Numbered from the stretch's first letter, positions 27,724-37,928 are shown. The stretch is 64,000 nucleotides of DNA from Comamonas testosteroni (GCF_014076415.1 NZ_CP043568.1:2976001-3040000), one strand, 5' to 3'. The notes: generated by a model not told the origin, from the sequence alone. Translations and numbers: made by a program.

Positions 27724-28699
27724 TTGCTGCAGTACTGGCGGCGATGCGACCCGAGGCCACATCGTCCTGAAGGACGGGGAGCATGGCCTTGACCTGCGGA
27801 TGCTGGCGAAACGCCTGCTTGAGGCCGAAGTCGATGCGCTCCCACATCCAGGCCAGGGCCTGCTTCTCGCGGCGCAGGGCCAGGCGGCCATTGGCGGTCT
27901 GCAGCTCCCTGAAGCTGCTGACGGCAGCCCAGAAGCCGTCGACCCCTTGGCCCAGCAAGGCACTGATCTGGAGCACACGCGGCTGCCACAGCGCTCCGGT
28001 GTTGGCGTGATCGGGGTTGCCGTGCATGCCCAGCAGGCGCAGGCTCGACGTGATCTGGGCCTGGGCGCGCGTGGCGGCATGGGGGTCGATGTCGGCCTTG
28101 TTGATGACCACCAGGTCGGCCAGCTCCATCACGCCCTTTTTGATAGCCTGCAGATCGTCGCCCGCGTTGGGCAGCTGTAGCACGCAGAACATGTCCGTCA
28201 TGCCGTGCACGGCGATCTCGCTCTGGCCGACGCCCACGGTTTCGACGATGACCACGTCATAACCGGCGGCTTCGCAGACCAGCATGGCCTCGCGCGTCTT
28301 TTCGGCCACGCCGCCCAGCGTGCCGCTGCTGGGGCTGGGGCGGATATAGGCCTCCAGCCGCATGGACAGCTGCTCCATGCGGGTCTTGTCGCCGAGGATG
28401 GAGCCGCCCGAGACGGTACTGGACGGATCGATCGCCAGCACGGCCACACGCAGCCCCTTCTCTATCAGGTACAGGCCCAGGGCCTCGATGAAGGTGGATT
28501 TGCCGACGCCCGGCACGCCGCTGATGCCAAGGCGAAACGCCTTGCCCGTATGCGGCAGCAGAGCGGTGAGCAGGCCGTCAGCCTGTTCACGGTGGTCGGC
28601 CCGGGAGGATTCAAGCAAGGTAATGGCCTTGGCCATGGCCCGGCGCTGCACGGCAGGGTTGCCATGCAAAATACCGTTTTGCATTTGCTCAGGTGTCAC
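27695..28699 (-). CDS. meaB: Methylmalonyl-CoA mutase chaperone GTPase MeaB
   Basis: P-loop GTPase of about 334 residues that protects and reactivates the B12-dependent mutase. The G1 motif is GISGVPGVGKSTFIEALG. The switch and Mg region includes VLAIDPSSTVSGGSILGDKTRM, and the base-recognition motif is VVINKADI. The C-terminal helix pair is for dimerisation. The GTG at 28699 (VTPEQMQNGILHGN) is chosen because the longer in-frame reading overlaps the mutase gene by over 100 bp; ATG at 28684 is the alternative. Its end falls in a repeat. The order mutase-meaB-pccB-pccA is common in betaproteobacteria. Confidence 0.92.
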   Translation of the reverse strand: MTPEQMQNGILHGNPAVQRRAMAKAITLLESSRADHREQADGLLTALLPHTGKAFRLGISGVPGVGKSTFIEALGLYLIEKGLRVAVLAIDPSSTVSGGSILGDKTRMEQLSMRLEAYIRPSPSSGTLGGVAEKTREAMLVCEAAGYDVVIVETVGVGQSEIAVHGMTDMFCVLQLPNAGDDLQAIKKGVMELADLVVINKADIDPHAATRAQAQITSSLRLLGMHGNPDHANTGALWQPRVLQISALLGQGVDGFWAAVSSFRELQTANGRLALRREKQALAWMWERIDFGLKQAFRQHPQVKAMLPVLQDDVASGRIAASTAARNLLLAQMQ

Positions 28700-28736
28700 T
28701 TCGCGATCGCCTTTGCTATCGATGCTTGCCGGCCGA

Positions 28737-30911
28737 TCAGAGACCGTTGGCCTTCTTGATCTGCTCCAGCACATCCTTGGCGCTGGCAGGAATGGGAGTG
28801 CCGGGGCCATATACGCCCTTGACGCCTGCGTTGTAGAGGAAATCATAGTCCTGAGCGGGGATCACGCCGCCCACGAAGACGATGATGTCGTCCGCGCCCT
28901 GCTTCTTGAGCTCTTCAATGATGGCCGGCACCAGGGTCTTGTGACCGGCTGCCAGAGTGGAGACACCCACAGCGTGCACATCGTTCTCGATGGCCTGGCG
29001 AGCGCATTCTTCGGGGGTCTGGAACAGCGGCCCCATGTCCACGTCGAAACCCAGGTCCGCAAAGGCGGTGGCTACCACCTTGGCTCCACGATCATGGCCG
29101 TCCTGACCCAGCTTGGCGATCATCACGCGGGGGCGGCGCCCAATGACCTGCGAAGCGGAGTTGATTTCTTCCTTGAGCTTGTCCCAGCCTTCGGCCGAGT
29201 CATAAGCGGCAGCATACACACCGGTCACCTTCTGGGTATCGGCGCGGTGGCGGCCAAACGCCTTTTCCATCGCGTCGGAAACCTCACCTACCGTGGCACG
29301 CAGGCGCACGGCCTTGATGGACAGATCCAGCAAATTGCCCTCGCCTGATTCTGCAGCAGCAGTGATGGCGGCAAGCGCAGCCTCCACCTGCGCTGCATCG
29401 CGCTTCGCCTTGATATTCTTGAGTCGCGCAATCTGGCTGTCACGCACCTTGACATTGTCCACTTCCAGAATGTCGACCGGGTCTTCCTTGGCCAGCTTGT
29501 ACTTGTTGACGCCGACGATGACTTCCTTGCCCGAATCGATACGCGCCTGCTTCTCGGCGGCGGCGGCTTCGATCTTGAGCTTGGCCCAGCCGCTGTCCAC
29601 GGCCGCAGTCATGCCACCCATGGCATCGACTTCCTCGATGATGGCCCAGGCCTTGTCGGCCATTTCCTGGGTCAGCTTTTCCATCATGTAAGAGCCAGCC
29701 CAGGGGTCGATCACATTGGTGATATGGGTCTCTTCCTGAATGATCAGCTGTGTGTTGCGGGCAATGCGGGCAGAGAACTCCGTGGGCAGGGCAATGGCCT
29801 CGTCCAGCGCATTGGTGTGCAGGGACTGGGTGCCGCCGAACACGGCCGCCATGGCTTCGATGGTGGTTCGAACCACGTTGTTGTAGGGGTCCTGCTCGGT
29901 CAGCGACCAGCCCGACGTCTGACTGTGCGTGCGCAGCATCAGGCTCTTGGGGTTCTTGGCGTCAAAGCCCTTCATGATGCGGCACCACAGCAGGCGCGCG
30001 GCACGCATCTTGGCCACTTCCAGGTAGAAATTCATGCCCACGGCCCAGAAGAAGGACAGACGGCCCGCGAAAGCATCCACGTCCATGCCCTTGGCAATGG
30101 CTGTCTTCACATATTCCTTGCCGTCGGCCAGCGTGAAAGCCATCTCCAGCGCCTGGTTGGCGCCGGCTTCCTGCATGTGGTAGCCCGAGATCGAGATCGA
30201 GTTGAACTTTGGCATGTTCTGGCTCGTGTACTCGATGATGTCGCCAATGATCTTCATCGACGGCTTGGGCGGATAGATATAGGTGTTGCGCACCATGAAC
30301 TCTTTCAGAATGTCGTTCTGAATCGTTCCGGCGAGCTGGTCCTGCGACACGCCCTGCTCTTCGGCGGCTACCACATAGCCAGCCAACACGGGCAGCACGG
30401 CGCCGTTCATAGTCATGGAAACAGACACCTTGTCCAGGGGGATCTCGTTGAAGAGGATCTTCATGTCCTCGACGGAGTCAATCGCCACACCGGCCTTGCC
30501 CACATCCCCCGTCACACGCGGATGGTCGGAGTCGTAGCCACGGTGCGTAGCCAGGTCAAAAGCAACGGAAACGCCTTGACCGCCGGCAGCCAGCGCCTTG
30601 CGATAGAAGGCGTTGGACTCTTCGGCGGTGGAGAAACCTGCGTACTGGCGAATGGTCCAGGGCCGGCCTGCATACATGGTGGCCTGGGGGCCGCGGATAT
30701 AAGGGGCGAATCCCGGCAGCGTGTTGGTGAATGGCAGATCTTCCGTGTCTTCGGCCGTGTACAGCGGCTTGACGGTGATGCCGTCCGGCGTGACCCAGTT
30801 CAGGTTGTTGATGTCGCCACCGGGGGCCGCCTTGTTGGCGGCCTTGTTCCAGGCTTGCAGATCAGCGGGGGCAAATTCTTGTGGGTCCTGTGCCGGATTC
30901 TCTTGGCTCAT
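28737..30911 (-). CDS. scpA: Methylmalonyl-CoA mutase, single-chain
   Basis: Adenosylcobalamin enzyme of 724 residues that interconverts methylmalonyl-CoA and succinyl-CoA. The N-terminal TIM barrel binds the CoA ester ([49 protein letters not shown]). The C-terminal cobalamin domain has the DxHxxG motif as [16 protein letters not shown], plus [14 protein letters not shown] and [13 protein letters not shown]. The length fits the homodimeric or large-subunit type. It is the first gene of the leftward operon and is divergent from a GntR-type regulator 122 bp away. It feeds propionyl-CoA carbon into the TCA cycle, or runs in reverse to supply propionyl-CoA for PHA. Confidence 0.95.
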   Translation of the reverse strand: MSQENPAQDPQEFAPADLQAWNKAANKAAPGGDINNLNWVTPDGITVKPLYTAEDTEDLPFTNTLPGFAPYIRGPQATMYAGRPWTIRQYAGFSTAEESNAFYRKALAAGGQGVSVAFDLATHRGYDSDHPRVTGDVGKAGVAIDSVEDMKILFNEIPLDKVSVSMTMNGAVLPVLAGYVVAAEEQGVSQDQLAGTIQNDILKEFMVRNTYIYPPKPSMKIIGDIIEYTSQNMPKFNSISISGYHMQEAGANQALEMAFTLADGKEYVKTAIAKGMDVDAFAGRLSFFWAVGMNFYLEVAKMRAARLLWCRIMKGFDAKNPKSLMLRTHSQTSGWSLTEQDPYNNVVRTTIEAMAAVFGGTQSLHTNALDEAIALPTEFSARIARNTQLIIQEETHITNVIDPWAGSYMMEKLTQEMADKAWAIIEEVDAMGGMTAAVDSGWAKLKIEAAAAEKQARIDSGKEVIVGVNKYKLAKEDPVDILEVDNVKVRDSQIARLKNIKAKRDAAQVEAALAAITAAAESGEGNLLDLSIKAVRLRATVGEVSDAMEKAFGRHRADTQKVTGVYAAAYDSAEGWDKLKEEINSASQVIGRRPRVMIAKLGQDGHDRGAKVVATAFADLGFDVDMGPLFQTPEECARQAIENDVHAVGVSTLAAGHKTLVPAIIEELKKQGADDIIVFVGGVIPAQDYDFLYNAGVKGVYGPGTPIPASAKDVLEQIKKANGL

Positions 30912-30986
30912 GTTGTCTCTCGTATGCGGTGCGCGCAGTGAAGTTTGGAATTGCGGTGAACTACCTAGATGCGCCTAGTGTACATG

Positions 30987-31002
30987 ATTCATAATTATGA
31001 AT
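30987..31002. promoter_or_regulatory. 16-bp perfect palindrome between mutase and GntR genes
   Basis: ATTCATAATTATGAAT is a perfect palindrome located 32 bp upstream of the gntR start and 76 bp upstream of the mutase start. FCD-type GntR proteins commonly bind AT-rich palindromes in such divergent promoters. It is the best candidate operator for the adjacent regulator; function is inferred. Confidence 0.55.
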
Positions 31003-31033
31003 TCAAAATACTTGCAGCATATAATCTCGCGTA

Positions 31034-31669
31034 ATGACAAGCAAAACACTTACTCCTCTTGCGCTATATGAGCAGGTCGCCGAGCAGTTGCGTCAACGCA
31101 TCTTCCGGCGAGAGCTTGAGCCCGGAGCCTGGATCGACGAACTCAAGATTGCCGAGGAATACGGCATCAGCCGCACCCCCCTGCGCGAGGCACTGAAGGT
31201 ATTGGCCGCCGAAGGTCTGGTGACCATGAAGCTGCGTCGAGGCGCTTACGTGACCGAGGTATCGCCCAAGGACATCTCCGACGTCTATCGATTGCTGAGT
31301 CTGCTGGAGGCAGATGCTGCGGCCGAGGTTGCCGGCAAGGCCACGGACGAACAATTGCAGCGTCTGCAGCAGACCCACGAGGAGTTAAAGCAGAACACAG
31401 CCGACGCCGAGCGTTTTTTTGCGCTCAACGAGAGCTTTCACATGCAGATTCTCGATATTGCCGACAACCGCTGGCGTAACCAGCTGGTAGCCGATTTGCG
31501 CAAGGTCATGAAGCTGAACCGTCACAAATCGCTGTTCAAGCAAGGCCGTATTGAAGACTCCCTGGCAGAGCACGAAGCCATCATGCAGGCACTGCTGAAG
31601 CGCGATCCGAAAATTGCCATGAGCGCAGTGCAGCAGCATTTCTCAAATGGACTCGACGCTGCGATCTAA
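31034..31669 (+). CDS. GntR-family transcriptional regulator (FCD/FadR type)
   Basis: Protein of 211 residues. The N-terminal winged helix (YEQVAEQLRQRIFRRELEPGAWIDELKIAEEYGISRTPLREALKVLAAEGLV) is the classic GntR domain. The C-terminal all-helical FCD domain has metal- or ligand-binding residues in LNESFHMQILDIADN and LAEHEAIMQALLKRD. It is divergent from the methylmalonyl-CoA mutase operon and probably controls it in response to an acid or acyl-CoA. A palindrome at 30987-31002 is the likely binding site. Confidence 0.9.
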   Translation: MTSKTLTPLALYEQVAEQLRQRIFRRELEPGAWIDELKIAEEYGISRTPLREALKVLAAEGLVTMKLRRGAYVTEVSPKDISDVYRLLSLLEADAAAEVAGKATDEQLQRLQQTHEELKQNTADAERFFALNESFHMQILDIADNRWRNQLVADLRKVMKLNRHKSLFKQGRIEDSLAEHEAIMQALLKRDPKIAMSAVQQHFSNGLDAAI

Positions 31670-31789
31670 AAGATCCACGTTCGATCCGTTCTAGTATTTA
31701 TCCTAGATATTTGAAATATTGGATTACCCACTTCATGCGAAGCTTGCCAGGTAACTGAATGTGCTTTCAGTGTTACAGGATCATGATTC

Positions 31790-33334
31790 ATGCTGGCGCA
31801 ATTTTTCTGGAGCCCGTCTGCCGACGCTCACGTGCTTAAGGGTGAATATGACCCCTTCCTTGTGACCTTATCGCTGGCAGTTTGCTGGATTGCCTCTGGC
31901 CAAGCTTTGCGCCATGCTGCTTTCGCCAGACTGGCCACATCAAGGCAGTTGCGCAACTGGTCCATTGTGAGCGGGTCGCTGGCACTGGGCATAGGAATCT
32001 GGGCCATGCATTTCATCGGCATGCTCGCTTATTCGATGCATGCTGCAGTTCAGTATGATTTGCCGGTCACCGTCTTCTCCATCATTCCAGGTATCGCAGC
32101 ATCAGCAGTGGCCCTTGCCTTGCTGGCTCACAATGAACTCAATCTCAGGCAATTGGCATTAGGTGGCTTGACGGTTGGTATCGGCATTGCTGCCATGCAT
32201 TACAGCGGCATGGCAGCAATGCGCATGCCTGCCACGCACCAGTATTCACCACTCTGGTTTGCCATTTCTCTTATTGTTGGCGTAGCACTGGCCACCTTGG
32301 CGCTCTGGATTCGTTTCGGGCTGGCACGCTTCAACCTCAAACAAGACCACTGGCGCAAAACACTGGCGGCCATCATCATGGGCGCCGCGATCTCGGGCAT
32401 GCATTACACAGCCATGCTGGCGCTGCGAGTCACGGCCGAACATGAAACACATGACGCGGCATCATCGAATGATCGTTTGATTCTGGCGCTGACCATTGCC
32501 GTGATAACTCTGCTATTTGGCGGATTGATTGCACAGGCCAATGCCTTGATTCAGTACCGCAGTCGCTGGCTGAAAGTGGATATGAATGAAGCCCGACTGC
32601 AAGCTTTGGTGAATATGGCAGCAGATGGAATTATCTGCATCGATAATCGGGGATGTGTAACTGATTACAACCCGGCAGCTGAGGTCATATTCGGCTGGAG
32701 CCCAGATGAAGTACTGGGCCAGAACGTGAAAATGCTCATGCCCGCTGCACTGTTCAACCAGCATGATCACTATCTGGAACAGCATGAAGCCGGCCAGCGA
32801 AACAACGCGCCACCTCTGGAGAACAAGATTTCAGAGGTGCTGGGTCAGCACAAGGACGGTACGCTGATCCCCATGCGCCTGGCGTTGAGCCAAGCCGAGG
32901 CACGGGGTCAGCGCATGTATGTAGGCCTTCTGACCGATCTCTCAGACCGTAAGCGAACCGAGCGGCAACTGCATATAGCTGCCACGGTATTCAATCATTC
33001 CTTCGAAGGCATGGTGGTTCTTGATGCGAACCGGAAAATTGTAGACATCAACCCGGCCTTTGCACGTATCAGCGGCTTGAACCGCCAAGCGGCGAAGAAC
33101 AAGGAGTTTTCCAGTCTTTTCATCCATGGCGATGACAACACGTCTGTCCAGTGGCCGCAGATCTGGACGGAAATCGGTAAAAAAGGACACTGGCAAGGCA
33201 TGCGCGTCATGCACCATGACAGGAACCGCCATCAGATTTCCCTGACGGCTGTGCGCGACGAGCAGCAGCGCTTGCACCATTACATCGCCGTCTGCTATCA
33301 AAGCATCGATATCCCGCTCGGAGCCACAATCTGA
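31790..33334 (+). CDS. MHYT-PAS-PAS membrane sensor without output domain
   Basis: Protein of 514 residues. The first ~255 residues form seven membrane segments of the MHYT domain. The three signature motifs are WAMHFIGML, AAMHYSGMA and SGMHYTAML, whose Met and His residues are proposed to bind copper for sensing diatomic gases. Two PAS domains follow, at about 265-385 (MAADGIICIDNRGCVTDYNPAAEVIFGWSPDEVLG) and 395-505 (FEGMVVLDANRKIVDINPAFARISGLN). Relatives such as YkoW usually continue with GGDEF and EAL domains, but here the frame stops cleanly after the second PAS. It could act through a partner or be a truncated signalling protein. No two-component gene is adjacent. Confidence 0.88.
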   Translation: MLAQFFWSPSADAHVLKGEYDPFLVTLSLAVCWIASGQALRHAAFARLATSRQLRNWSIVSGSLALGIGIWAMHFIGMLAYSMHAAVQYDLPVTVFSIIPGIAASAVALALLAHNELNLRQLALGGLTVGIGIAAMHYSGMAAMRMPATHQYSPLWFAISLIVGVALATLALWIRFGLARFNLKQDHWRKTLAAIIMGAAISGMHYTAMLALRVTAEHETHDAASSNDRLILALTIAVITLLFGGLIAQANALIQYRSRWLKVDMNEARLQALVNMAADGIICIDNRGCVTDYNPAAEVIFGWSPDEVLGQNVKMLMPAALFNQHDHYLEQHEAGQRNNAPPLENKISEVLGQHKDGTLIPMRLALSQAEARGQRMYVGLLTDLSDRKRTERQLHIAATVFNHSFEGMVVLDANRKIVDINPAFARISGLNRQAAKNKEFSSLFIHGDDNTSVQWPQIWTEIGKKGHWQGMRVMHHDRNRHQISLTAVRDEQQRLHHYIAVCYQSIDIPLGATI

Positions 33335-33410
33335 GTCCTATACCGGTCTGAATGTCTCTAGCGCTATCATTCACGTAGCGGGAAATTGCCCGCTTCCTGA
33401 AGGCAAGCGC

Positions 33411-35360
33411 ATGAACCAAGCAAGTGAAACCGATGTACTGGGCCTCCAAGCAGAGAAACAGTATTTGACTATCGAGCAAGTGCAAACCTTGCCAGAGCTC
33501 CTGGCCATGCGCGTTCGCTGCACGCCATCGGCCGAGGCTTACCGGGAGTTCGATGAGAGCACAAATGCCTGGAAAAGCCTGAGCTGGGTCGAAACAGCGG
33601 AACGCGTCGCTCTGTGGAGCCACGCCTTATGCGCCTCGAATCTTCCTGTCGGTGCAAGGATTGCAATCTTGCTGCCCAATGGCTTTGATGCAATGACCAT
33701 CGACCAGGCCTGTCTGCGCTGTGGTTACGTGCCAGTTCCTCTGCATGCCATCGACAATGCCGGAAGCATTGCATACATTTTGGCCGACTCGGGGGCTTCC
33801 TTGCTGGTCGTGGCCGACGTCAAGGCCTGGCAGAAAATTTGCGCAACAGGTCAGAACCTGCCCGAACTCCAGGCCGTGATTCACGCACAGCAAGGCCGAC
33901 CGAACGACTCGTCGAACGCTTGCATCGTGCCTATCGAACAAGCAGAGCAGGACTCAGTCAAGGCCTTGCAGCGTAAGCCGGTCATTGTGTTGTCCGCCTG
34001 GCTTCAGGCCGGTCAGCGGCGTACCTCTGCCCTCCCCCTGCCACCAAAGAAAACGGAGTTGGCAGGCATTGTCTATACCTCCGGAACGACGGGAAAGCCC
34101 AAGGGCGTCATGCTCACTCACGACAACGTAGTCAGTGATTTACACGCGGTGATGCAGCGTGTGAAGGCCTTCCCTGAGGACGTCTTTCTCTCGTTTCTGC
34201 CGCTCTCACATACTTTCGAGCGAACTGCGGGCTACTACCTGGCCGTTGCTACCGGTTCCTGCGTCGCCTACGCACGCTCTGTTGCACAACTCGCACAGGA
34301 TATGAAGCAGGTCAAGCCGACCGTACTGATCTCGGTGCCTCGCATCTATGAACGTGTTTATGCCAAGGTTCAAGAGTCGCTTGCTTCCAGCCCTCTTAAG
34401 CACAAGCTGTTTGACGCTGCAGTCAGCAAAGGCTGGAAGAGCTTCTGCGCTCATCAAGGCATGCCCTTGGGGGAGCAACTGGAAGTCAAGGCCAACTGGG
34501 CTTGCGCCTTGCCCGGCTGGCTTCTGCGCAAACTTGTCGCCCAACCCCTACTTGCACAGTTTGGAGGCCGGCTTCGCGTGGCTGTGAGTGGCGGAGCACC
34601 ACTGTCTCCGACAATTGCGCGCACTTTTCTGGGCCTGGGCCTGCCCATGGTGCAAGGCTATGGCATGACCGAAACCGCTCCAGTTGTCAGCGCCAACGGA
34701 CTCGACGATAACTGGCCCGATACCGTTGGTCGTGTACTGCCGGGCATTGAGGTCCGAATTGGCGAGGATCAGGAGTTGCAGGTGTCTGGCCCGGTAGTGA
34801 TGCGCGGTTATTGGAATCGTCCGGAAGACACCGCCAAAGCCTTTACTGCCGATGGCTGGCTGAGAACCGGTGACCAGGCTTCAATCGAAAATGGCCGTAT
34901 CCGAATCAAAGGTCGCATCAAGGAAATCATTGTGACATCGACGGGAGAGAAAGTGCCCCCCAATGATGTGGAACAGGCCATCCTCGTCGATCCCCTGTTT
35001 GAGCAAGTGTTCGTGATTGGCGAGGATCGTCCATTCATTGCCTGCATTGCGGTTGTTAGTCAAATGGAATGGGAAATGCTCGCCACGAGTGTTGGGCTGA
35101 ACCCGAATGATGGATCCAGTCTGCACCATGCAGCAGCAGAGAGAGAAGTGCTTACCCGAATCGAAAAGCAGACACGCAACTTCGCTCGTTATGCAGTGCC
35201 CAGAGCCATCCACCTGGTCAGGGATAGCTGGAACATTGACAACGGCCTGATGACCCCTACCCTCAAGCTCAAGCGAAAAAACCTGATGGCTTGCTACGAA
35301 GACGCTATCGAGCAGATGTATGTCAAGCCTATTGACAGCTGGAAGACGAAGGCTCAGTAA
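33411..35360 (+). CDS. Long-chain acyl-CoA synthetase (AMP-forming)
   Basis: ANL-superfamily ligase of 649 residues that activates fatty acids with ATP and CoA. The P-loop motif is GIVYTSGTTGKPKGVMLTH near residue 219. Other motifs are SFLPLSHTFERTAGYY, VQGYGMTETAPVVS and GWLRTGDQASIENGRIRIKGRIKEIIVTSTGEKVPPNDVE, where the catalytic Lys hinge region is. This is the longer FAA1/FadD15-like type, probably membrane-associated. It is transcribed alone, 76 bp after the MHYT-PAS gene. Substrate chain length cannot be read from the sequence. Confidence 0.9.
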   Translation: MNQASETDVLGLQAEKQYLTIEQVQTLPELLAMRVRCTPSAEAYREFDESTNAWKSLSWVETAERVALWSHALCASNLPVGARIAILLPNGFDAMTIDQACLRCGYVPVPLHAIDNAGSIAYILADSGASLLVVADVKAWQKICATGQNLPELQAVIHAQQGRPNDSSNACIVPIEQAEQDSVKALQRKPVIVLSAWLQAGQRRTSALPLPPKKTELAGIVYTSGTTGKPKGVMLTHDNVVSDLHAVMQRVKAFPEDVFLSFLPLSHTFERTAGYYLAVATGSCVAYARSVAQLAQDMKQVKPTVLISVPRIYERVYAKVQESLASSPLKHKLFDAAVSKGWKSFCAHQGMPLGEQLEVKANWACALPGWLLRKLVAQPLLAQFGGRLRVAVSGGAPLSPTIARTFLGLGLPMVQGYGMTETAPVVSANGLDDNWPDTVGRVLPGIEVRIGEDQELQVSGPVVMRGYWNRPEDTAKAFTADGWLRTGDQASIENGRIRIKGRIKEIIVTSTGEKVPPNDVEQAILVDPLFEQVFVIGEDRPFIACIAVVSQMEWEMLATSVGLNPNDGSSLHHAAAEREVLTRIEKQTRNFARYAVPRAIHLVRDSWNIDNGLMTPTLKLKRKNLMACYEDAIEQMYVKPIDSWKTKAQ

Positions 35361-35616
35361 TTGACTGATACAGGGTTTAAGGGGCCCTGTGGAATAACAT
35401 GTAAGTTACATAAAAAGCTTTCAATTCGGTGGGCGAATTTGATCTAGCCACTCGTCTTTCCCTTCTTACTCCCCTGTACAGCCTTCTCGGCACTAGCCCC
35501 TGCCTAAAAATCCACCTCCACCACAGATCAGCACCTAACTGTCATCAAGCAAAAGACGGACGGCCGCGCATTCCTGATCAAGCTGCCGGCAGACCCCCAC
35601 GCCCAGTCCACCGAAT

Positions 35617-35688
35617 GACGGAGCGCTGGGTCATCAGCGCCGACTACACGGAACTGCAGGTCGTTGAAGCACAGGAGGCACTGGCATG
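35617..35688 (+). CDS. Micro-ORF in phage-like remnant
   Basis: A 23-residue frame (MTERWVISADYTELQVVEAQEAL then Ala) whose start overlaps the stop of the preceding open frame and whose stop overlaps the next start by ATGA. Coupled small genes of this kind suggest a prophage operon remnant. No family is recognised. It could also be a random short frame. Confidence 0.35.
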
Positions 35689-35916
35689 ATCCCCGCCTAT
35701 TCCGACCAGATCGTGCAAGAGCTGGTCGGCAAGGGCCTGCTGTCCGCAGACCTGCCCGCTTACGATGAGCTGCAGCACGGCGGCTTTGTAGGCTGGACGC
35801 ATGTGACCGTCTGCGTGCAGAAGCATCAGGCGTTGCCCGTGCCTGCTTACCGCCTGGGATGCAACAAGAGCCAGTGGTTTATGGATACAAGCAAGCTGGC
35901 TACGTACATCGATTAA
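35686..35916 (+). CDS. Small hypothetical protein in phage-like remnant
   Basis: Frame of 76 residues (MIPAYSDQIVQELVGKGLLSADLPAYDEL then GGFVGWTHVTVCVQKHQ). It has normal amino-acid composition and is translationally coupled to the upstream micro-ORF; AGGAGG lies about 9 bases before the ATG. I do not recognise it. It is probably a small phage protein stranded by deletion of its neighbours. Confidence 0.45.
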   Translation: MIPAYSDQIVQELVGKGLLSADLPAYDELQHGGFVGWTHVTVCVQKHQALPVPAYRLGCNKSQWFMDTSKLATYID

Positions 35917-36210
35917 AAGAAGGCTCAGGCCGAGCAGGAGTGGAGAGCTGTGAGGTGCTGACTTGGGGGTCTCGCATTCTTGAGCAGCTACAGACAGCTG
36001 CGAGTAGATCCATGCAATCAAGCACACGGCTGCGAAGCCGTATAGCAACTTGCCAACGTTGCCCGCCACCGACAGGAAACGGACCTGTCAACAGTGACTG
36101 CACTTTTTACACAGGTACTAACCCTAGCAACCTCTCACACAACAGTAAAATAAACAAATAAATTGACCGATGTCGATAGTTTTTGTCAACGCTTGTTTTC
36201 TGGGTGCTCT

Positions 36211-37785
36211 GTGAAATTCAGCATACGCAAGATTTTTTGCAAAATGGATCTTAGGCGTTTGATCCTATTTCTCACGGTTACCAGCGCATTTATCTCCTTA
36301 GTTAATACATTTTACGCAGCCTATACTGTTCAACGCCAACAACTCATAGATGAAAATTTGAATGGAAATTTCGTCTATGCAACTAAACTGGCAAAGAGCA
36401 CTGATGACTTCCTTAGAGCAGCTCAACAACAGCTAGCGGCAAGCTCAGTCTATTTATCAAAAAACTTCAATAACATCGAAGTACTAAAATCAGAGTCAGA
36501 AAGGCTCAAAACTCAGACTGAAAGCTTCAATTCCATCCTTATAGTTGATGCTCGCTCTAGTGTTTTAGCTTCTTCACCTGAAACTTTGAAACTCACGGGA
36601 AGAACTCTTACAACACCAGGCATTGTAGAGTCGATAAAAACGCAGAAGCCGCTGATTAGTGACTCATATATTTCCACCATTGGAAATTTGCTGGTATTCA
36701 TCTCTCACCCTATTCACGACCCATCCGGCAACTATTTAGGCATGGTTGGGGGAACGATCTACCTCAACCAACAGAGCATCCTCAACCATCTGCTTGGCAC
36801 ACACTACTACAAAGATGGCTCATACTTGTATGTTGTCGATCAGAACAAAAAGCTTGTCTATCATCCTGATCAAAATCGAGTAGGAACACTCGTGAGCGGC
36901 AATGAAGTCATCGGGAAAATTCAAAATTCCGAATCCGGCAGCCAGATCGTTAAGAATACTCGTGGGGTTGAGATGATTTCAGGCTATGCAATTATTCCCA
37001 CTACGAACTGGGGAGTAGTTGCACAGAGACCTCTGTCGGCAACCCTTGCTCCATTGGACTCGCTGATGAAGCAAGTAATTCTTAAGACGCTACCTATAGC
37101 GGTAATTTCTGTATTTCTGATCTGTTGGTGCGCAAACAGAATTGCCAAGCCGCTGCAATTGCTGTCTGAAGGTGCAAAAAACATTGGCGATCCAGAAACA
37201 GAAAAGAAAATACAGAAAATAAAATCGTGGTATGTAGAGTCCTATGAGTTGAAAAAGGCCATGTTAGTTGGCATTTCCTTGCTGAATAGAAATATTCAAA
37301 AACTTCAGGATGATATTAAAACTGATCCTTTGACCAAGCTTGGCAATCGTCGAAGCCTGGAAGCTGCATTGAAAACGCTCGAAGCGTCCAGCCAGATTTT
37401 CTCAGTGGTATCTATCGACATCGACCATTTCAAGAAGGTCAACGACACCTTTGGACATGATGCAGGTGACCTCGTCTTGCGTGACCTGGCCAAGCAAATG
37501 AAATCTGTCTCACGCGCAGATGACTTGCCTTGTCGCGTTGGTGGTGAGGAATTTTTGATTGTCTTGCCTCGAACCAGTGAAACGACCGCAGTTCAAGTCG
37601 CAGAGCGCTTGCGCAAGCAAGTGGAAGCAGCAGTGTTTGAAGGCGTTGGCCACGTCACCATTTCCCTGGGGGTGGCAAGCTGGCCGAACAGCTCTTCCGA
37701 CATCCCAACGGTTATCAAATACGCCGACGAGATGCTCTACAAAGCCAAGCGTGACGGCAGAAACCGTGTGGCTGTCTATCGCTAA
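36211..37785 (+). CDS. Cache-GGDEF diguanylate cyclase
   Basis: Membrane-bound enzyme of about 524 residues that makes cyclic di-GMP. A first membrane helix (LILFLTVTSAFISLVNTFYAAY) is followed by a large periplasmic double-Cache sensor (about 45-285), then a second helix (VILKTLPIAVISVFLICWCA). The C-terminal GGDEF domain starts at DPLTKLGNRRSLEA. It has the active motif GGEEF and the inhibitory I-site RADD five residues upstream, so it should be active and product-inhibited. The start is uncertain: GTG at 36211 (VKFSIRKIFCK) or ATG at 36244. The gene is clearly richer in A and T than its neighbours, which points to transfer. Confidence 0.88.
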   Translation: MKFSIRKIFCKMDLRRLILFLTVTSAFISLVNTFYAAYTVQRQQLIDENLNGNFVYATKLAKSTDDFLRAAQQQLAASSVYLSKNFNNIEVLKSESERLKTQTESFNSILIVDARSSVLASSPETLKLTGRTLTTPGIVESIKTQKPLISDSYISTIGNLLVFISHPIHDPSGNYLGMVGGTIYLNQQSILNHLLGTHYYKDGSYLYVVDQNKKLVYHPDQNRVGTLVSGNEVIGKIQNSESGSQIVKNTRGVEMISGYAIIPTTNWGVVAQRPLSATLAPLDSLMKQVILKTLPIAVISVFLICWCANRIAKPLQLLSEGAKNIGDPETEKKIQKIKSWYVESYELKKAMLVGISLLNRNIQKLQDDIKTDPLTKLGNRRSLEAALKTLEASSQIFSVVSIDIDHFKKVNDTFGHDAGDLVLRDLAKQMKSVSRADDLPCRVGGEEFLIVLPRTSETTAVQVAERLRKQVEAAVFEGVGHVTISLGVASWPNSSSDIPTVIKYADEMLYKAKRDGRNRVAVYR

Positions 37786-37928
37786 TCAGCGATTGAAGAA
37801 ATGCTGCCGACTTAATGGGAGTACTGGTCTTCCTAGATCACCATTCCCTATGAGGTGATGACCAAGCGGGCTTTAGCGTATGCGCTGCTCCAGGGGGTAT
37901 TCTGAATTTCGATGGAAGCCAATCAATC

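Larger units (their letters stand above)
35361..36210. other. Gene-poor patch with phage-like overlapping micro-ORFs
   Basis: The left part has open stretches on the plus strand that are linked by ATGA start/stop overlaps at about 35617 and 35686, the packing seen in phage operons. The end of a frame reading KQKTDGRAFLIKLPADPHAQSTE comes first. The right part (35917-36210) is AT-rich towards the diguanylate cyclase gene and shows no supportable gene. A minus-strand frame from 36069 with a hydrophobic start (VGKLLYGFAAVCLIAWIYSQL) may be the remains of another phage gene. Confidence 0.45.

Noticed and set aside
35644..36069. Minus-strand frame with a hydrophobic start, overlapping the 76-residue plus-strand frame
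   Set aside because: Only its first 25 residues look protein-like. The rest overlaps a better supported coupled frame, so it is mentioned as a possible remnant rather than a gene.
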